From NCBI RefSeq assembly GCF_040939305.1, contig NZ_CP162511.1:124001-188000 (forward strand): a stretch of 64,000 nt of DNA. The letters run 5' to 3'. The notes beneath the pieces were generated by a model. The model was not told where the DNA came from. It did no database searches and was given only the letters and a program-made list of their open reading frames with translations. The DNA is from Herbiconiux sp. A18JL235 (GTDB taxonomy: Bacteria; Actinomycetota; Actinomycetes; Actinomycetales; Microbacteriaceae). This document shows positions 1-8,171 of the stretch, piece by piece. Both the position numbers and the translations under genes were made by a program. The first letter of the stretch is position 1; the number at the start of each line of letters is the position of its first letter.

Positions 1-489
1 CGCGCCCGAGGCGGTGGGGGCGTCGACGCTCTCGGAGGACACGAACACCACGCGGCCCGCCTGCGACGCGAGGAGCGCGGGGTAGAAGGCGCGCGTGGTG
101 TTGCGGAGGGTGCGGAACGAGCGCTCCATGGCCTCCCAGCCCTCGTCGCTCTGGCCGACGATGCCGCGGCCGCCGACCCAGCCGCCGACGAGGTGCACGA
201 GTCCGTCGACACCGCCGACACCGCCGTCGCCCTCGGCCGTGAGCCTGGCGGCGAGGGCGTCGACCGCCGCGCTGTCGGTGAGGTCGCACGCCTCGGTGGT
301 GATGCCCGGCACGCGCGCGGCCAGTTCGGCGAGCTTCGAGGGATTCGATCCGAGTGCGACGACGGATGCGCCGGCCCCGATGAGGGCGGTCGACACCGCG
401 GCACCCGATTCGCTGGTGGCACCGGCCACCACCACACGCCGGCCCGCCGCACCCGTCGCGCCTGCGCCCGCGATCGCCTCGTCACTCAT
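1..489 (-). CDS. SDR family NAD(P)-dependent oxidoreductase (3' end outside window)
   Basis: Translating the reverse strand from the ATG at 489 gives an open frame to the window edge with no stop, so the C-terminus is missing. The product begins with a nucleotide-binding motif of the short-chain dehydrogenase family (VVVAGATSESGAAVS, about residues 19-33), a DLTD segment after strand beta-3, and FVSSES at the window edge where the catalytic Ser normally sits. The catalytic YxxxK lies beyond the window. It starts 30 bases after the DUF6421 gene on the same strand, so the two probably form an operon. The substrate is unknown. Family call is firm, function is not. Confidence 0.85.
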   Translation of the reverse strand, partial: MSDEAIAGAGATGAAGRRVVVAGATSESGAAVSTALIGAGASVVALGSNPSKLAELAARVPGITTEACDLTDSAAVDALAARLTAEGDGGVGGVDGLVHLVGGWVGGRGIVGQSDEGWEAMERSFRTLRNTTRAFYPALLASQAGRVVFVSSESVDAPTASGA

Positions 490-519
490 GCGCTCATCCT
501 CCCACCGACGCCCGAGCGC

Positions 520-1959
520 TCAGGCCGCAGCCCCCGTGATGCCTGCCGTCGACTCGATCACCGCGCGCATCTTCTTGTCGAGCGCCTCGTAGAACATCGA
601 GAGCGGGAACTCGTCGTCGAGCACGGCGTCGGTGAGCCCGCGCGGCGGCCCGTCGAGCGGCAGCGCCTTCGGCCCCTCCGCCCACACGGAGGCGGGGTTC
701 GGCGTGAGCGTCGAGGTGATGAGCTCGTAGGCGGCGAGCCAGTGCGCCGTCTTCGGCCGGTCGATCGACCGCCAGTACAGCTCGTCGATGGCGTCGCCGA
801 GCGCCGTCACGGCGTCGGCCACCTCGGGCCAGTCGATGGTGAGCTTCGTGTCGGTCCAGTGCAGTACCCCGCGCTGGTGCAGCCAGGCGAACAGCAGCTG
901 CCCGCCGAGGCCGTCGTAGTTGCGCACCCGCGACCCCGTGATGGCGAAACGGAAGATGCGGTCGAACAGCACCGCGTACTGCACCAGCTTCGCGTGCTCG
1001 CGCAGCGACTCGTCGGCCATCGACAACTCACCGCCCTCGAGCTCGCCCGCCGCCAGCAGGCCGCGCTCGATGCGCACCGCCTCGCGGAAGGCCGTGAGGT
1101 CGCAGCGGAGCTCCTCGAGCGAGTAGAGGAAGTAGGGCATGCGCTGCTTGATCATGAACGGGTCGAACGGCAGGTCGCCGCGCATGTGGGTGCGGTCGTG
1201 GATGAGGTCCCACATCACGAAGGTGCGCTCGGCGAGCTGCTGGTCGTCGAGCAGACGCTGCGCGTCGGCGGGCAGCTCGAGCCGGGTGACGGCGGCGGCC
1301 TCGCGCACCACGCGGCGGAACCGGGCGGCCTCGCGATCGGCGAAGATCGCGCCCCAGGTGTAGGCGGGAATGGTCGAGGTGGCCACCGACTCGGGGAAGA
1401 GCACGGCCGAGTTCGTGTCGTAGCCCGAGGTGAAGTCGAGGAAACGGATGGGCACGAACAGCGCGTTCGAGTAGTCGCCGGCTTCGAGCTCGGCGATGAA
1501 CGACGGCCAGATGACCTCCACCAGCACCGCCTCGACGTGCCGGTTCGTGCTGCCGTTCTGCGTGTACATGGGGAACACCACGAGGTGACGCGCCCCGTCG
1601 ACGCGGTGCTTCTCGGGGTGGAACGCGACGAGCGAGCTGAGGAAGTCGGGCACCCCGAAGCCGCCCGCCGCCCACGCCGCGAAGTCGGCGCGCACGGCGT
1701 CGAGGTACTCGCGGTCGTGCGGGAAGGCGGGTGTGAGCGCGGCGACCTCGCGCACCACATCGTCGACCAGTGAGGCGGCGCGGTCGTGGTCGCCGGGCTC
1801 GGGCACCGAGCCGTCTTTCGCCTGCAGCGTCTGCAGCGACGAGACCGCTGCCTTGAGGCCGAGCCACGCGGGCGACTCCGCGACGAGGCGGGCGTCTTCG
1901 ACGACCTCGGGTTCTCCGATGATGGACTGCGTGCCGAGGGCGGCGGGTCGTGCGGACAT
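520..1959 (-). CDS. DUF6421 family protein
   Basis: A 479-residue soluble protein that I recognise as the actinobacterial DUF6421 family; its function is unknown. The start at 1959 is chosen because a good Shine-Dalgarno (GGAGG, reverse strand) sits just upstream; a longer frame reaching 2217 has no such signal. Conserved-looking segments are PMYTQNGSTNRHVE near residue 135 and HDRTHMRGDLPFDPF near residue 260; the His/Asp pattern could bind a metal, which is inference. No signal peptide or membrane segment is visible. It lies immediately upstream of the SDR gene, an association I recall for this family in other actinobacteria, suggesting a shared pathway. Confidence 0.8.
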   Translation of the reverse strand: MSARPAALGTQSIIGEPEVVEDARLVAESPAWLGLKAAVSSLQTLQAKDGSVPEPGDHDRAASLVDDVVREVAALTPAFPHDREYLDAVRADFAAWAAGGFGVPDFLSSLVAFHPEKHRVDGARHLVVFPMYTQNGSTNRHVEAVLVEVIWPSFIAELEAGDYSNALFVPIRFLDFTSGYDTNSAVLFPESVATSTIPAYTWGAIFADREAARFRRVVREAAAVTRLELPADAQRLLDDQQLAERTFVMWDLIHDRTHMRGDLPFDPFMIKQRMPYFLYSLEELRCDLTAFREAVRIERGLLAAGELEGGELSMADESLREHAKLVQYAVLFDRIFRFAITGSRVRNYDGLGGQLLFAWLHQRGVLHWTDTKLTIDWPEVADAVTALGDAIDELYWRSIDRPKTAHWLAAYELITSTLTPNPASVWAEGPKALPLDGPPRGLTDAVLDDEFPLSMFYEALDKKMRAVIESTAGITGAAA

Positions 1960-2118
1960 GGTGGAACCTCCAATCGGTCGTCTCCTCGAGCCTAGGCACA
2001 ACGCATCCGCTGTTCTTTGACGCCCGAGCCGCTTCGTTGCGTGAAGGGCCCGGATGCGCGCCGAATACCTGCACGACCGTCGCGCCGGGCGCTCCCAGGC
2101 GCGGGCGGAGGCCCCGGG

Positions 2119-2124
2119 TAGCAT
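2119..2124 (+). promoter_or_regulatory. Predicted leaderless promoter -10 box of the acyltransferase gene
   Basis: TAGCAT lies 7 bases before the ATG at 2132. That spacing puts the transcription start at or next to the start codon. No Shine-Dalgarno precedes this ATG. An in-frame ATG at 2123 overlaps the -10 box and is less likely to be used. Confidence 0.5.
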
Positions 2125-2131
2125 GGTGCCG

Positions 2132-4237
2132 ATGGAGAAGCAGCAGGGCGCGCGCGCCGCCGACAAGGGCGCGAGACCCGACCACTTCCTCCCGCACCTG
2201 CAGGGTCTGCGCGCCATCGCCGTGCTGCTCGTGGTGGTCTACCATTTCTGGCCCGGCCGTCTCACCGGCGGATACATCGGCGTCGACGTCTTCTTCGTGA
2301 TCTCGGGCTTCCTCATCACGCAGCAGCTCACCCGCCAACTCGAGCGCACCGAGCGCATCGCCCTGCCCTCCTTCTACGCCAAGCGCGCACGCCGCCTCCT
2401 TCCTGCTGCCATCACCGTGCTCGTGTTCGCGAGCCTCATGACGCTGTTCGTCATGCCGCTGTCGAGTCTCACCGAGAACGTCCGCGAGATCCTCGCCTCG
2501 ACGTTCTATGTGGAGAACTGGGTGCTCGCCCTCAACTCTGTGGACTACTTGGCCGCGGCCAACGAGGCGAGCCTGGTGCAGCACTACTGGTCGCTGTCGC
2601 TGGAGGAGCAGTTCTACCTGTTCTGGCCCGTGCTGCTGCTCGGCGCATCCGTCTTCGCGGTGAAGTTCCTCAAGGGGCGGCGCTGGCTCGCGCTCATCTC
2701 GGTGCTCGCCGTGGTCGGCGTCGTCTCGTTCGCGCTGTCGGTCTTCGTCACCGTCACCGACCCGGCCGCCGCCTACTTCGTCACCTACACCAGGGTGTGG
2801 GAGTTCGCGGTGGGCGGCGCGCTCGCCCTGCTGCCGCGACTGCGACCCGTCCGCGCCTGGCAGTCGAACCTGCTCGGCTACGGCGGCATCGTCGTGGTGC
2901 TCGCCTGCGGCTACCTGTTCGACAAGACGACGCCGTTCCCGGGGTACATGGCGGCCATCCCGGTGCTCGGCACCGCGGCCGTCATCGTGGCGCAGCACCG
3001 CGAGAAGCCGTGGGACGCCGGGCGCGTCTTGAGCTTCCGCCCCGTGAGCTTCATCGGCGACATCTCCTACTCGCTCTACCTCTGGCACTGGCCGCTCATC
3101 GTCATCGCCCCCTACATCCCGGGCTGGGGCCTCAGCATCTGGAACCGCATCGCACTGTTCCTGTTCTGCTTCGTCATCGCCTGGGCCACCAAGCGCTTCA
3201 TCGAAGACCCCGCCCGCACCTGGACCTTCTTCACCAAGCGCCGCCCGCGAACCACGATGCTCGCCGTCGTCGGCGCGATGGTCGTCTCGACGCTCTTCGC
3301 CGGCGCCGCCTGGGCCGTGCAGCAGCCGAAGTACGACGCCGAGGCCGCGCAGCTGGCCTCCACCCTCACCGATCCGCCCGAGTGCTTCGGTGCCGCGTCC
3401 GGCCCCACCGACGGCCTCGAGCCGCTCGTTCCGCGCTGCGACAACCCCGAACTCGCCGACGTCATCATCCCGAGCCCGGGCTTCGGCAACGCCGACCGGC
3501 CCCAGCATCCGGAGTGCTTGTCGACCCTCAACGACGCCACCGTGCGCGACTGCCAGTTCGGCAGCGAGGAGGCCGATGCGCCTCAGGTCGCGCTCATCGG
3601 CGACAGTCATGCCTACGCCCTGATGGATCCGTTCATCGAGATGGCCGAGCGCAACGGCTGGCACCTCACCACCTACCTCAAGGGCGGCTGCCCGTGGACC
3701 ACGACGCCGCTGTCCGCCCGCGACGCCTTCGCGGTCTCCTGCGACGACTGGCGGGCCGAGCTCACGGGGCAGCTCGCCGCCCACGAGCCCTTCGACGCGG
3801 TGTTCACCGCCGCCCTCACCGACCGCAACGTGCCGGGCACCTCCGACGACGAGCAGGTCGCAGCCGTGGGCTACGGCGCGGCCTGGGCCCCTGTGCTCGC
3901 CGCGGGAACCCCGATCGTGACCGTCGTCGACAACCCCGCCTGGCCCGACGACCCCAACAAGTGTCTGCGCACCGAAGACGCCGCCTCGTGCGCGATTCCG
4001 CGCGACGAGGGGCTCGCCGAGTTCGACCCCATCGCGATGGCGGCGGATGCTGCCCTCGCCCAGGGCGATGACGTGACACTGCTCGATTTCAGCGACACCT
4101 ACTGCACGAGCGAGGAATGCCCCGCGGTCGTGGGCGGTGCGAACGTCTACCGCGACGTCGACCACCTCACCCGTACCTTCGCGTTCACGCTGGAACCCTT
4201 CATCGAGCGGGCGATGCTCTCCCCCCTGAGCCGATGA
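2132..4237 (+). CDS. Membrane O-acyltransferase with C-terminal SGNH domain (OafA/YrhL type)
   Basis: A 701-residue protein with an acyltransferase-3 membrane domain in the first half, including HLQGLRAIAVLLVVVYHF and GGYIGVDVFFVISGFLI, followed by about ten hydrophobic helices to roughly residue 390. The second half is an extracytoplasmic SGNH hydrolase-like domain with the Ser motif GDSHAY (about residue 490) and a D-x-x-H pair (DVDHL) near the C-terminus. Proteins of this build O-acetylate cell-surface polysaccharides or peptidoglycan, moving the acyl group across the membrane; the target here is unknown. The start at 2132 follows a promoter of the leaderless type. It is divergent from DUF6421 and is followed after 25 bases by an AEC transporter. 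Confidence 0.9.
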   Translation: MEKQQGARAADKGARPDHFLPHLQGLRAIAVLLVVVYHFWPGRLTGGYIGVDVFFVISGFLITQQLTRQLERTERIALPSFYAKRARRLLPAAITVLVFASLMTLFVMPLSSLTENVREILASTFYVENWVLALNSVDYLAAANEASLVQHYWSLSLEEQFYLFWPVLLLGASVFAVKFLKGRRWLALISVLAVVGVVSFALSVFVTVTDPAAAYFVTYTRVWEFAVGGALALLPRLRPVRAWQSNLLGYGGIVVVLACGYLFDKTTPFPGYMAAIPVLGTAAVIVAQHREKPWDAGRVLSFRPVSFIGDISYSLYLWHWPLIVIAPYIPGWGLSIWNRIALFLFCFVIAWATKRFIEDPARTWTFFTKRRPRTTMLAVVGAMVVSTLFAGAAWAVQQPKYDAEAAQLASTLTDPPECFGAASGPTDGLEPLVPRCDNPELADVIIPSPGFGNADRPQHPECLSTLNDATVRDCQFGSEEADAPQVALIGDSHAYALMDPFIEMAERNGWHLTTYLKGGCPWTTTPLSARDAFAVSCDDWRAELTGQLAAHEPFDAVFTAALTDRNVPGTSDDEQVAAVGYGAAWAPVLAAGTPIVTVVDNPAWPDDPNKCLRTEDAASCAIPRDEGLAEFDPIAMAADAALAQGDDVTLLDFSDTYCTSEECPAVVGGANVYRDVDHLTRTFAFTLEPFIERAMLSPLSR

Positions 4238-4262
4238 GCGGCGGCTCCTCGCCTCGACCACC

Positions 4263-5225
4263 GTGCAGCGCCCGCGTCGCTCGATCGACCACCGCGAGCG
4301 CCGCGTGCTAGGGGTGCTGACCGGCTTCGGCATCATCGGCTTCGTCATCCTCGTCGGCTACCTGGTGCAGCGACTCGGCTTCCTCCCCGGCAACAGCATC
4401 CGGGTGATGAACCAGGTGGCGTTCTTCGTCGCGACACCAGCGCTGCTGTTCACGGTGCTGAGCCGATCCCACCCCGCGGAGGTGTTCTCCGCGCCGATGG
4501 CGGTGACCGCGTTGATCGTCGTCATCGGTGCCACCGTCTTCATCGCCGCCTCACGACTGTGGTTCAGGCGTCCGGTGGCCGAGACCACCATCGGCGCGGC
4601 CTCCTCGGTCTACGTGAACGCGAACAACATCGGTCTGCCGGTGGCCACCTACGTGCTGGGCAGTGCGCAATACGTGGCGCCGTTGTTATTGCTGCAGCTG
4701 GTCGTCATGGCTCCGCTCGTGCTCGGCACCCTCGACATCGCCACGAGCGGGCGCGCGTCGTTCGGACGCATCGTGACGCAGCCCCTCCGCAACCCGATGA
4801 TCATCGCGTCGGCGGCGGGCCTCGTGCTCGCCGTGACCGGCGTGCAGCTGCCCGATGCGGTGTTCGCGCCGTTCGAGCTCATCGGCGGAGCGGCCATCCC
4901 CCTGGTGCTGCTGTCGTTCGGCATGTCCCTCGTGGGCCAGCGCCCATTGCAGGCGGGCAACGGGCGGGCCGAGATCGTCGTCGCCGGCGCGATCAAGCTC
5001 GTCCTCATGCCGATATCGGCATATCTTCTCGGGAGGTTCGTGTTCGGATTGTCGGGGCACGAGTTGTTCGGGGTCGTCGCGCTCGCCGCCCTCCCGACCG
5101 CCCAGAACATCTACAACTTCGCGTCGCGCTATCAACGCGGCATCGTGATTGCCCGCGACACCGTGCTGCTCACCACCATCGGGTCGGTGCCCATGCTGGT
5201 GCTCGTCGCGGCGCTGCTCGCCTGA
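4263..5225 (+). CDS. AEC family transporter (auxin efflux carrier superfamily)
   Basis: About 320 residues, nearly all hydrophobic, with the ten-helix pattern of the AEC family: the first helix GFGIIGFVILVGYLVQRLG, and an interior segment VYVNANNIGLPVATYVLG, typical of the family's conserved Asn-Asn-x-Gly-Leu-Pro signature. These proteins are secondary carriers of organic anions such as malate or malonate, or of unknown solutes. The start is uncertain: the GTG at 4263 opens the frame, but GTGs at 4305 and 4314 sit right before the first helix and fit the usual length of the family better. It follows the acyltransferase gene on the same strand. Confidence 0.85.
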   Translation: MQRPRRSIDHRERRVLGVLTGFGIIGFVILVGYLVQRLGFLPGNSIRVMNQVAFFVATPALLFTVLSRSHPAEVFSAPMAVTALIVVIGATVFIAASRLWFRRPVAETTIGAASSVYVNANNIGLPVATYVLGSAQYVAPLLLLQLVVMAPLVLGTLDIATSGRASFGRIVTQPLRNPMIIASAAGLVLAVTGVQLPDAVFAPFELIGGAAIPLVLLSFGMSLVGQRPLQAGNGRAEIVVAGAIKLVLMPISAYLLGRFVFGLSGHELFGVVALAALPTAQNIYNFASRYQRGIVIARDTVLLTTIGSVPMLVLVAALLA

Positions 5226-5248
5226 GCGACCACCTGCGGCCCGACGCG

Positions 5249-6229
5249 TCAGTCGTCGGTTTCGCCCAGCGCATCGAGCCGTGTGCGGAATCGCGCGACC
5301 TCGCGATCGGCCGACGAGGCTGCGCGTTCCGCCGCGGCGCGGGCCTTCCGGAGGCGGGCCGCCTCGGTCGCGGTGGCGTCGAGGAGGTTGCGCGTCTCGG
5401 CGAGCCGTTGCTCGAGGTCGTCGATCTCGACGAGCAGGCCCTCCTGGTGAGCAGCCAGCTCGTCGATGCCGAGGTCGACGTCGGCGAGGGCAGCGGATGC
5501 GCGCTCCGCGTCGGCAGCGGCGGCCGCGTGGTCGCGCTCCAGGGCCTCGCGGGCTCGGGCGCGAGCCGAGGGGCGTGGCTCGCGTCGTGCTGCCGGGGCC
5601 GCCGACGACCTCGATGCACCACGCGACGCGGTGCCGCCGGCGCTCTCGCCGGTGCCGGGGCGGCTCCTCGCAGACGACGGCGTGCTGCGGCGGGGCGCTC
5701 CCCGCGCACCGTCGACGGCCAACGCCCCCTCGAGATCGGTGGGTTCGAGACCGTCGCCGGAGATGGTGCGCACGAGCATGCCGCTGCGCACCGCCTCGGC
5801 GGCGGCGGGATCGGCCAGCGCGGCCTGGAAGCTCTGCTGCACCTCGGTGACGGCGGACGGCGAGAGACCCACCTCGAACTCCTCGGCCAACGCGCGGGCT
5901 GATCGCGCCAGATCGGAGAGCAGGCGCTGTCGTTCCCGGCTCAGCTCGCGGATCGCATCGCGATCGACGCGCTCCGTGGCGACGCGCATCCGCTCGCCGA
6001 GATCGAGCGCGGCGTCGACCTCGTCGGGTCGCTCGGAGTCGAGGGCGTTCACCACCCAGGCCGCGGCGGTGGGCCGGGGGAAGCCGCGCACGAGTGCGGC
6101 GAGCTCGCGCTCGCCCCCGGCCTTGAGCGACGCTGCACGGGCGTTGCGGGCGGCGGTGAACTCGGCGGGCCGGAGGGCGCAGAGCTCGCGGGCGATCGTG
6201 ATGAGCCGTTCGTGCTGCTCCGCCGTCAT
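5249..6229 (-). CDS. Hypothetical protein with C-terminal coiled coil
   Basis: A 326-residue soluble protein without a family I can name. The N-terminal part (to about residue 180) is predicted helical and contains PAEFTAARNARAASLKAGG, a conserved-looking block shared by actinobacterial hypothetical proteins. A Ser/Arg/Pro-rich linker (about 180-220) follows, then a heptad-like Ala/Glu/Leu-rich segment to the end, a likely coiled coil. A Shine-Dalgarno-like GGAGG lies just upstream of the ATG at 6229. It ends 24 bases from the convergent AEC gene. No membrane segment or signal peptide is visible, so a cytoplasmic scaffold or nucleic-acid-associated role is possible but unsupported. Confidence 0.7.
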   Translation of the reverse strand: MTAEQHERLITIARELCALRPAEFTAARNARAASLKAGGERELAALVRGFPRPTAAAWVVNALDSERPDEVDAALDLGERMRVATERVDRDAIRELSRERQRLLSDLARSARALAEEFEVGLSPSAVTEVQQSFQAALADPAAAEAVRSGMLVRTISGDGLEPTDLEGALAVDGARGAPRRSTPSSARSRPGTGESAGGTASRGASRSSAAPAARREPRPSARARAREALERDHAAAAADAERASAALADVDLGIDELAAHQEGLLVEIDDLEQRLAETRNLLDATATEAARLRKARAAAERAASSADREVARFRTRLDALGETDD

Positions 6230-6298
6230 GCTCCGACCTCCTGGGTCTCGAGCGTACTCATCGCGGGCGCGATGCGAACCCGCTGCGACTCGAGCGGA

Positions 6299-6934
6299 TC
6301 ACTCCTCGGCGGTGGGGCGGGTGACCGCCCGCACGAGGCGCTCCCAGCCGTCGGCGAGGCGCGCGAGGTGCTCGTCGGTGAGTCGCGCCTCGGGGATCGT
6401 CAGCGCCCCCTCGAGTACCGACAGCAGCTGGAACGACAGCACCCCCGCATCCGTCTGGGCTGTCGCACCCGCCTCACGCAGCAGGGTCGCGATGTGCAGT
6501 TCGACGATGCGCCGGGCCGGCACTTCGTAGTGCTGTTCGGGAGGGAGTTCGGCGGCACGCATGATCGGCGCCTGGCGTGAGAGCACCTCGAGGCGGGCGC
6601 GCCCGAAGGCCACCAGGCGCTCGACGGCGGGGGCTCCGGGGCCGAGCGGCGGCGGTCCCCCCAAAAACCTTCCCTGGAACTCGCGTTCGACGTCGTCGAG
6701 GAGCGCCTGGAAGATGCCCGCGCGTGAGCCGAAGCGGCGGAACACCGTCCCTTTGCCCACCGCTGCCTCGGCGGCGAGGCGGTCGGTGGTGAGGGCGGCA
6801 ACGCCCTCGCGCTCGACGATGCGGCGCGCCGCCGCGACGAGCTTCGCTCGGTTGCGCGCGGCGTCGGCGCGCTCAGCCACCGGTGGCCCCACCAGCGGAA
6901 TACGAGGGAGGGCCAGCGGATCGAGCGGCTCCAT
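6299..6934 (-). CDS. TetR/AcrR family transcriptional regulator
   Basis: A 211-residue repressor-type protein. The N-terminal helix-turn-helix is clear: ALTTDRLAAEAAVGKGTVFRRFGSRAGIF at about residues 45-73, the part that contacts DNA in TetR proteins. The C-terminal ligand domain is helical and not recognisable further. It is transcribed away from an NADPH-dependent FMN reductase gene, and the 103-base gap contains a palindrome (6958-6981) that overlaps the reductase -10 box, so it most likely represses both genes. A TACAGT box lies 7 bases before the ATG at 6934, suggesting a leaderless message. The inducer is unknown; quinone or electrophile sensing would fit the neighbour. Confidence 0.9.
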   Translation of the reverse strand: MEPLDPLALPRIPLVGPPVAERADAARNRAKLVAAARRIVEREGVAALTTDRLAAEAAVGKGTVFRRFGSRAGIFQALLDDVEREFQGRFLGGPPPLGPGAPAVERLVAFGRARLEVLSRQAPIMRAAELPPEQHYEVPARRIVELHIATLLREAGATAQTDAGVLSFQLLSVLEGALTIPEARLTDEHLARLADGWERLVRAVTRPTAEE

Positions 6935-6941
6935 GACTCGG

Positions 6942-6947
6942 ACTGTA
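6942..6947 (-). promoter_or_regulatory. Predicted -10 box of the tetR-type gene (leaderless)
   Basis: On the reverse strand TACAGT lies 7 bases before the ATG at 6934. Its -35 region would fall within the palindrome at 6958-6981, so binding there should also block this promoter and give autoregulation. Confidence 0.5.
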
Positions 6948-6957
6948 GCACGCGGGA

Positions 6958-6981
6958 ATAACCGGACCAGAGTCCAGTTAT
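6958..6981. promoter_or_regulatory. Inverted-repeat operator between the tetR-type and reductase genes
   Basis: Arms ATAACCGGAC (6958-6967) and GTCCAGTTAT (6972-6981) match at 9 of 10 positions around a 4-base spacer. The right arm overlaps the -10 box TATAGT (6979-6984) of the reductase gene, and the left side covers the expected -35 region of the divergent regulator. Position and symmetry fit a TetR-dimer operator. Confidence 0.75.
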
Positions 6982-7037
6982 AGTTCATGCCGGACACCCG
7001 GCGCTCTGACCAACCTCACACCGACCGTGGAGAAGAC

Positions 7038-7610
7038 ATGACCGAGAAGAACGTGCTCGTGCTCGTCGGCAGCATGCGTGCCGCCTCGACCAACCGGCAG
7101 CTCGCCGAGACCGTCGTCGAACTCGCCCCCGAGGGCACCACCCTCAGCCTGTTCGAGGGCCACCACGCCCTGCCGCTCTACAACGAGGACGTCGACGTCG
7201 AGGGCCGGCTGCCCGAGGCGGTCGTGGCCTACCGCCGAGCGATCGCCGACGCCGACGCGGTTCTCGTCGTGACGCCCGAGCACAACGGCACCCTGCCCGC
7301 GAACCTCAAGAACGCCATCGACTGGTCGTCGCGTCCGTACGGCGCCAGCGCGATCGCCGAGAAGCCCGTGGCCGTGATCGGCACCGCCTTCGGCCAGTAC
7401 GGCGGGGTGTGGGCCCAGGACGAGGCCCGCAAGGCCTACGGCATCGCGGGAGCGACCGTGCTCGAGCCGAAGCCGGTCGCCGTGCCCCATTCGGTCGTGC
7501 GCTTCGCCGAGACCCACCCGCGTGACGACGACGAGACCGTGGAGCAGCTGAGGGGCTTCCTCGACGAGTTCGTCACCGCCCTCAGGGCACCCGCGGCGAA
7601 GGCCGCGTAA
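7038..7610 (+). CDS. NADPH-dependent FMN reductase family protein
   Basis: A 190-residue flavodoxin-like oxidoreductase. Visible motifs are the FMN phosphate loop VGSMRAASTNRQLAE (about residues 10-24) and PEHNGTLPANLKNAIDW (about 78-94), both typical of the NADPH-dependent FMN reductase family (azoreductase/quinone reductase relatives). It likely reduces FMN, quinones or azo compounds in the cytoplasm. The start at 7038 has a Shine-Dalgarno (GGAGAAG) 5 bases upstream; an upstream ATG at 6987 has none. A TATAGT -10 box at 6979-6984 overlaps the operator, so expression is probably controlled by the divergent TetR-type regulator. Confidence 0.9.
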   Translation: MTEKNVLVLVGSMRAASTNRQLAETVVELAPEGTTLSLFEGHHALPLYNEDVDVEGRLPEAVVAYRRAIADADAVLVVTPEHNGTLPANLKNAIDWSSRPYGASAIAEKPVAVIGTAFGQYGGVWAQDEARKAYGIAGATVLEPKPVAVPHSVVRFAETHPRDDDETVEQLRGFLDEFVTALRAPAAKAA

Positions 7611-7657
7611 CCAGCGCGGAGCCCACGTCACAGCCCCCCGGTAGCCGGACGGAACAC

Positions 7658-7708
7658 GCCGCGGCGCCCACCTCGCCCAGAAGAGGGAGGTGGGCGCCAC
7701 GGCGGCGG
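7658..7708. terminator. Hairpin between convergent genes (likely bidirectional terminator)
   Basis: A 12-bp perfect stem (7663-7674 with 7687-7698) encloses a 12-base loop; outer GC pairs extend it past a two-base bulge. It sits between the stop codons of the FMN reductase and thioredoxin genes. There is no clear T-tract on either side, which is common in high-GC actinobacteria. Confidence 0.6.
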
Positions 7709-7717
7709 TTCGCGCGA

Positions 7718-8128
7718 CTAGACCGCGTCGGGCGACGGGGCGCTCGCAGCGCCCGCCTGCGCTTCGCGCTCGGCGACCGCCTTGGCGTAGTCGCTCTTCA
7801 CGGCGTCCATGTCGAGGCCGCGCACCTGGGAGATGACGTCTTCGAGCACGGTGCCAGGCAGGGCCCCGGGCTGCGCGAAGATCGGGATGCCGTCGCGATA
7901 CCCCACGAGCGTCGGAATCGACGTGATGCCGTACGCCGCGGCCAGCTGCTGCTGGTCTTCGGTGTCGACCTTCGCGAAGGTGATGTCGGAGTGCTCGTCC
8001 GACGCCTTCTCGAAGACCGGGGCGAACTGCTTGCACGGGCCGCACCAGTCGGCCCAGAAGTCGATCAGCACGATTCCGTCTGCGACGGTCTCGTCGTGGT
8101 TGTCGATGGTCAGAGTCTTCGTGGACAT
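7718..8128 (-). CDS. trxA: Thioredoxin
   Basis: A 136-residue thioredoxin-fold protein with the active site WADWCGPCKQF (Cys pair near residue 32) and the cis-proline loop SIPTLVGY (about residue 75). It is about 25 residues longer than a minimal thioredoxin, the extra being an Ala-rich C-terminal tail. It should act as a cytoplasmic thiol-disulfide reductant. The start at 8128 is chosen for the Shine-Dalgarno GAAGG just upstream and the usual thioredoxin length; the frame continues upstream to 8254 without support. It shares its terminator region with the convergent FMN reductase gene. Confidence 0.93.
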   Translation of the reverse strand: MSTKTLTIDNHDETVADGIVLIDFWADWCGPCKQFAPVFEKASDEHSDITFAKVDTEDQQQLAAAYGITSIPTLVGYRDGIPIFAQPGALPGTVLEDVISQVRGLDMDAVKSDYAKAVAEREAQAGAASAPSPDAV

Positions 8129-8171
8129 GCCTTCATTAACGGCACACACGGCCGGGAATTCCCACCGAGGC

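Noticed and set aside
1028..4348. A 1106-residue open frame on the minus strand
   Set aside because: It is antisense to the acyltransferase and AEC genes and out of frame with DUF6421; its product is Arg/Gly/His-rich without family motifs, typical for shadows in high-GC DNA.
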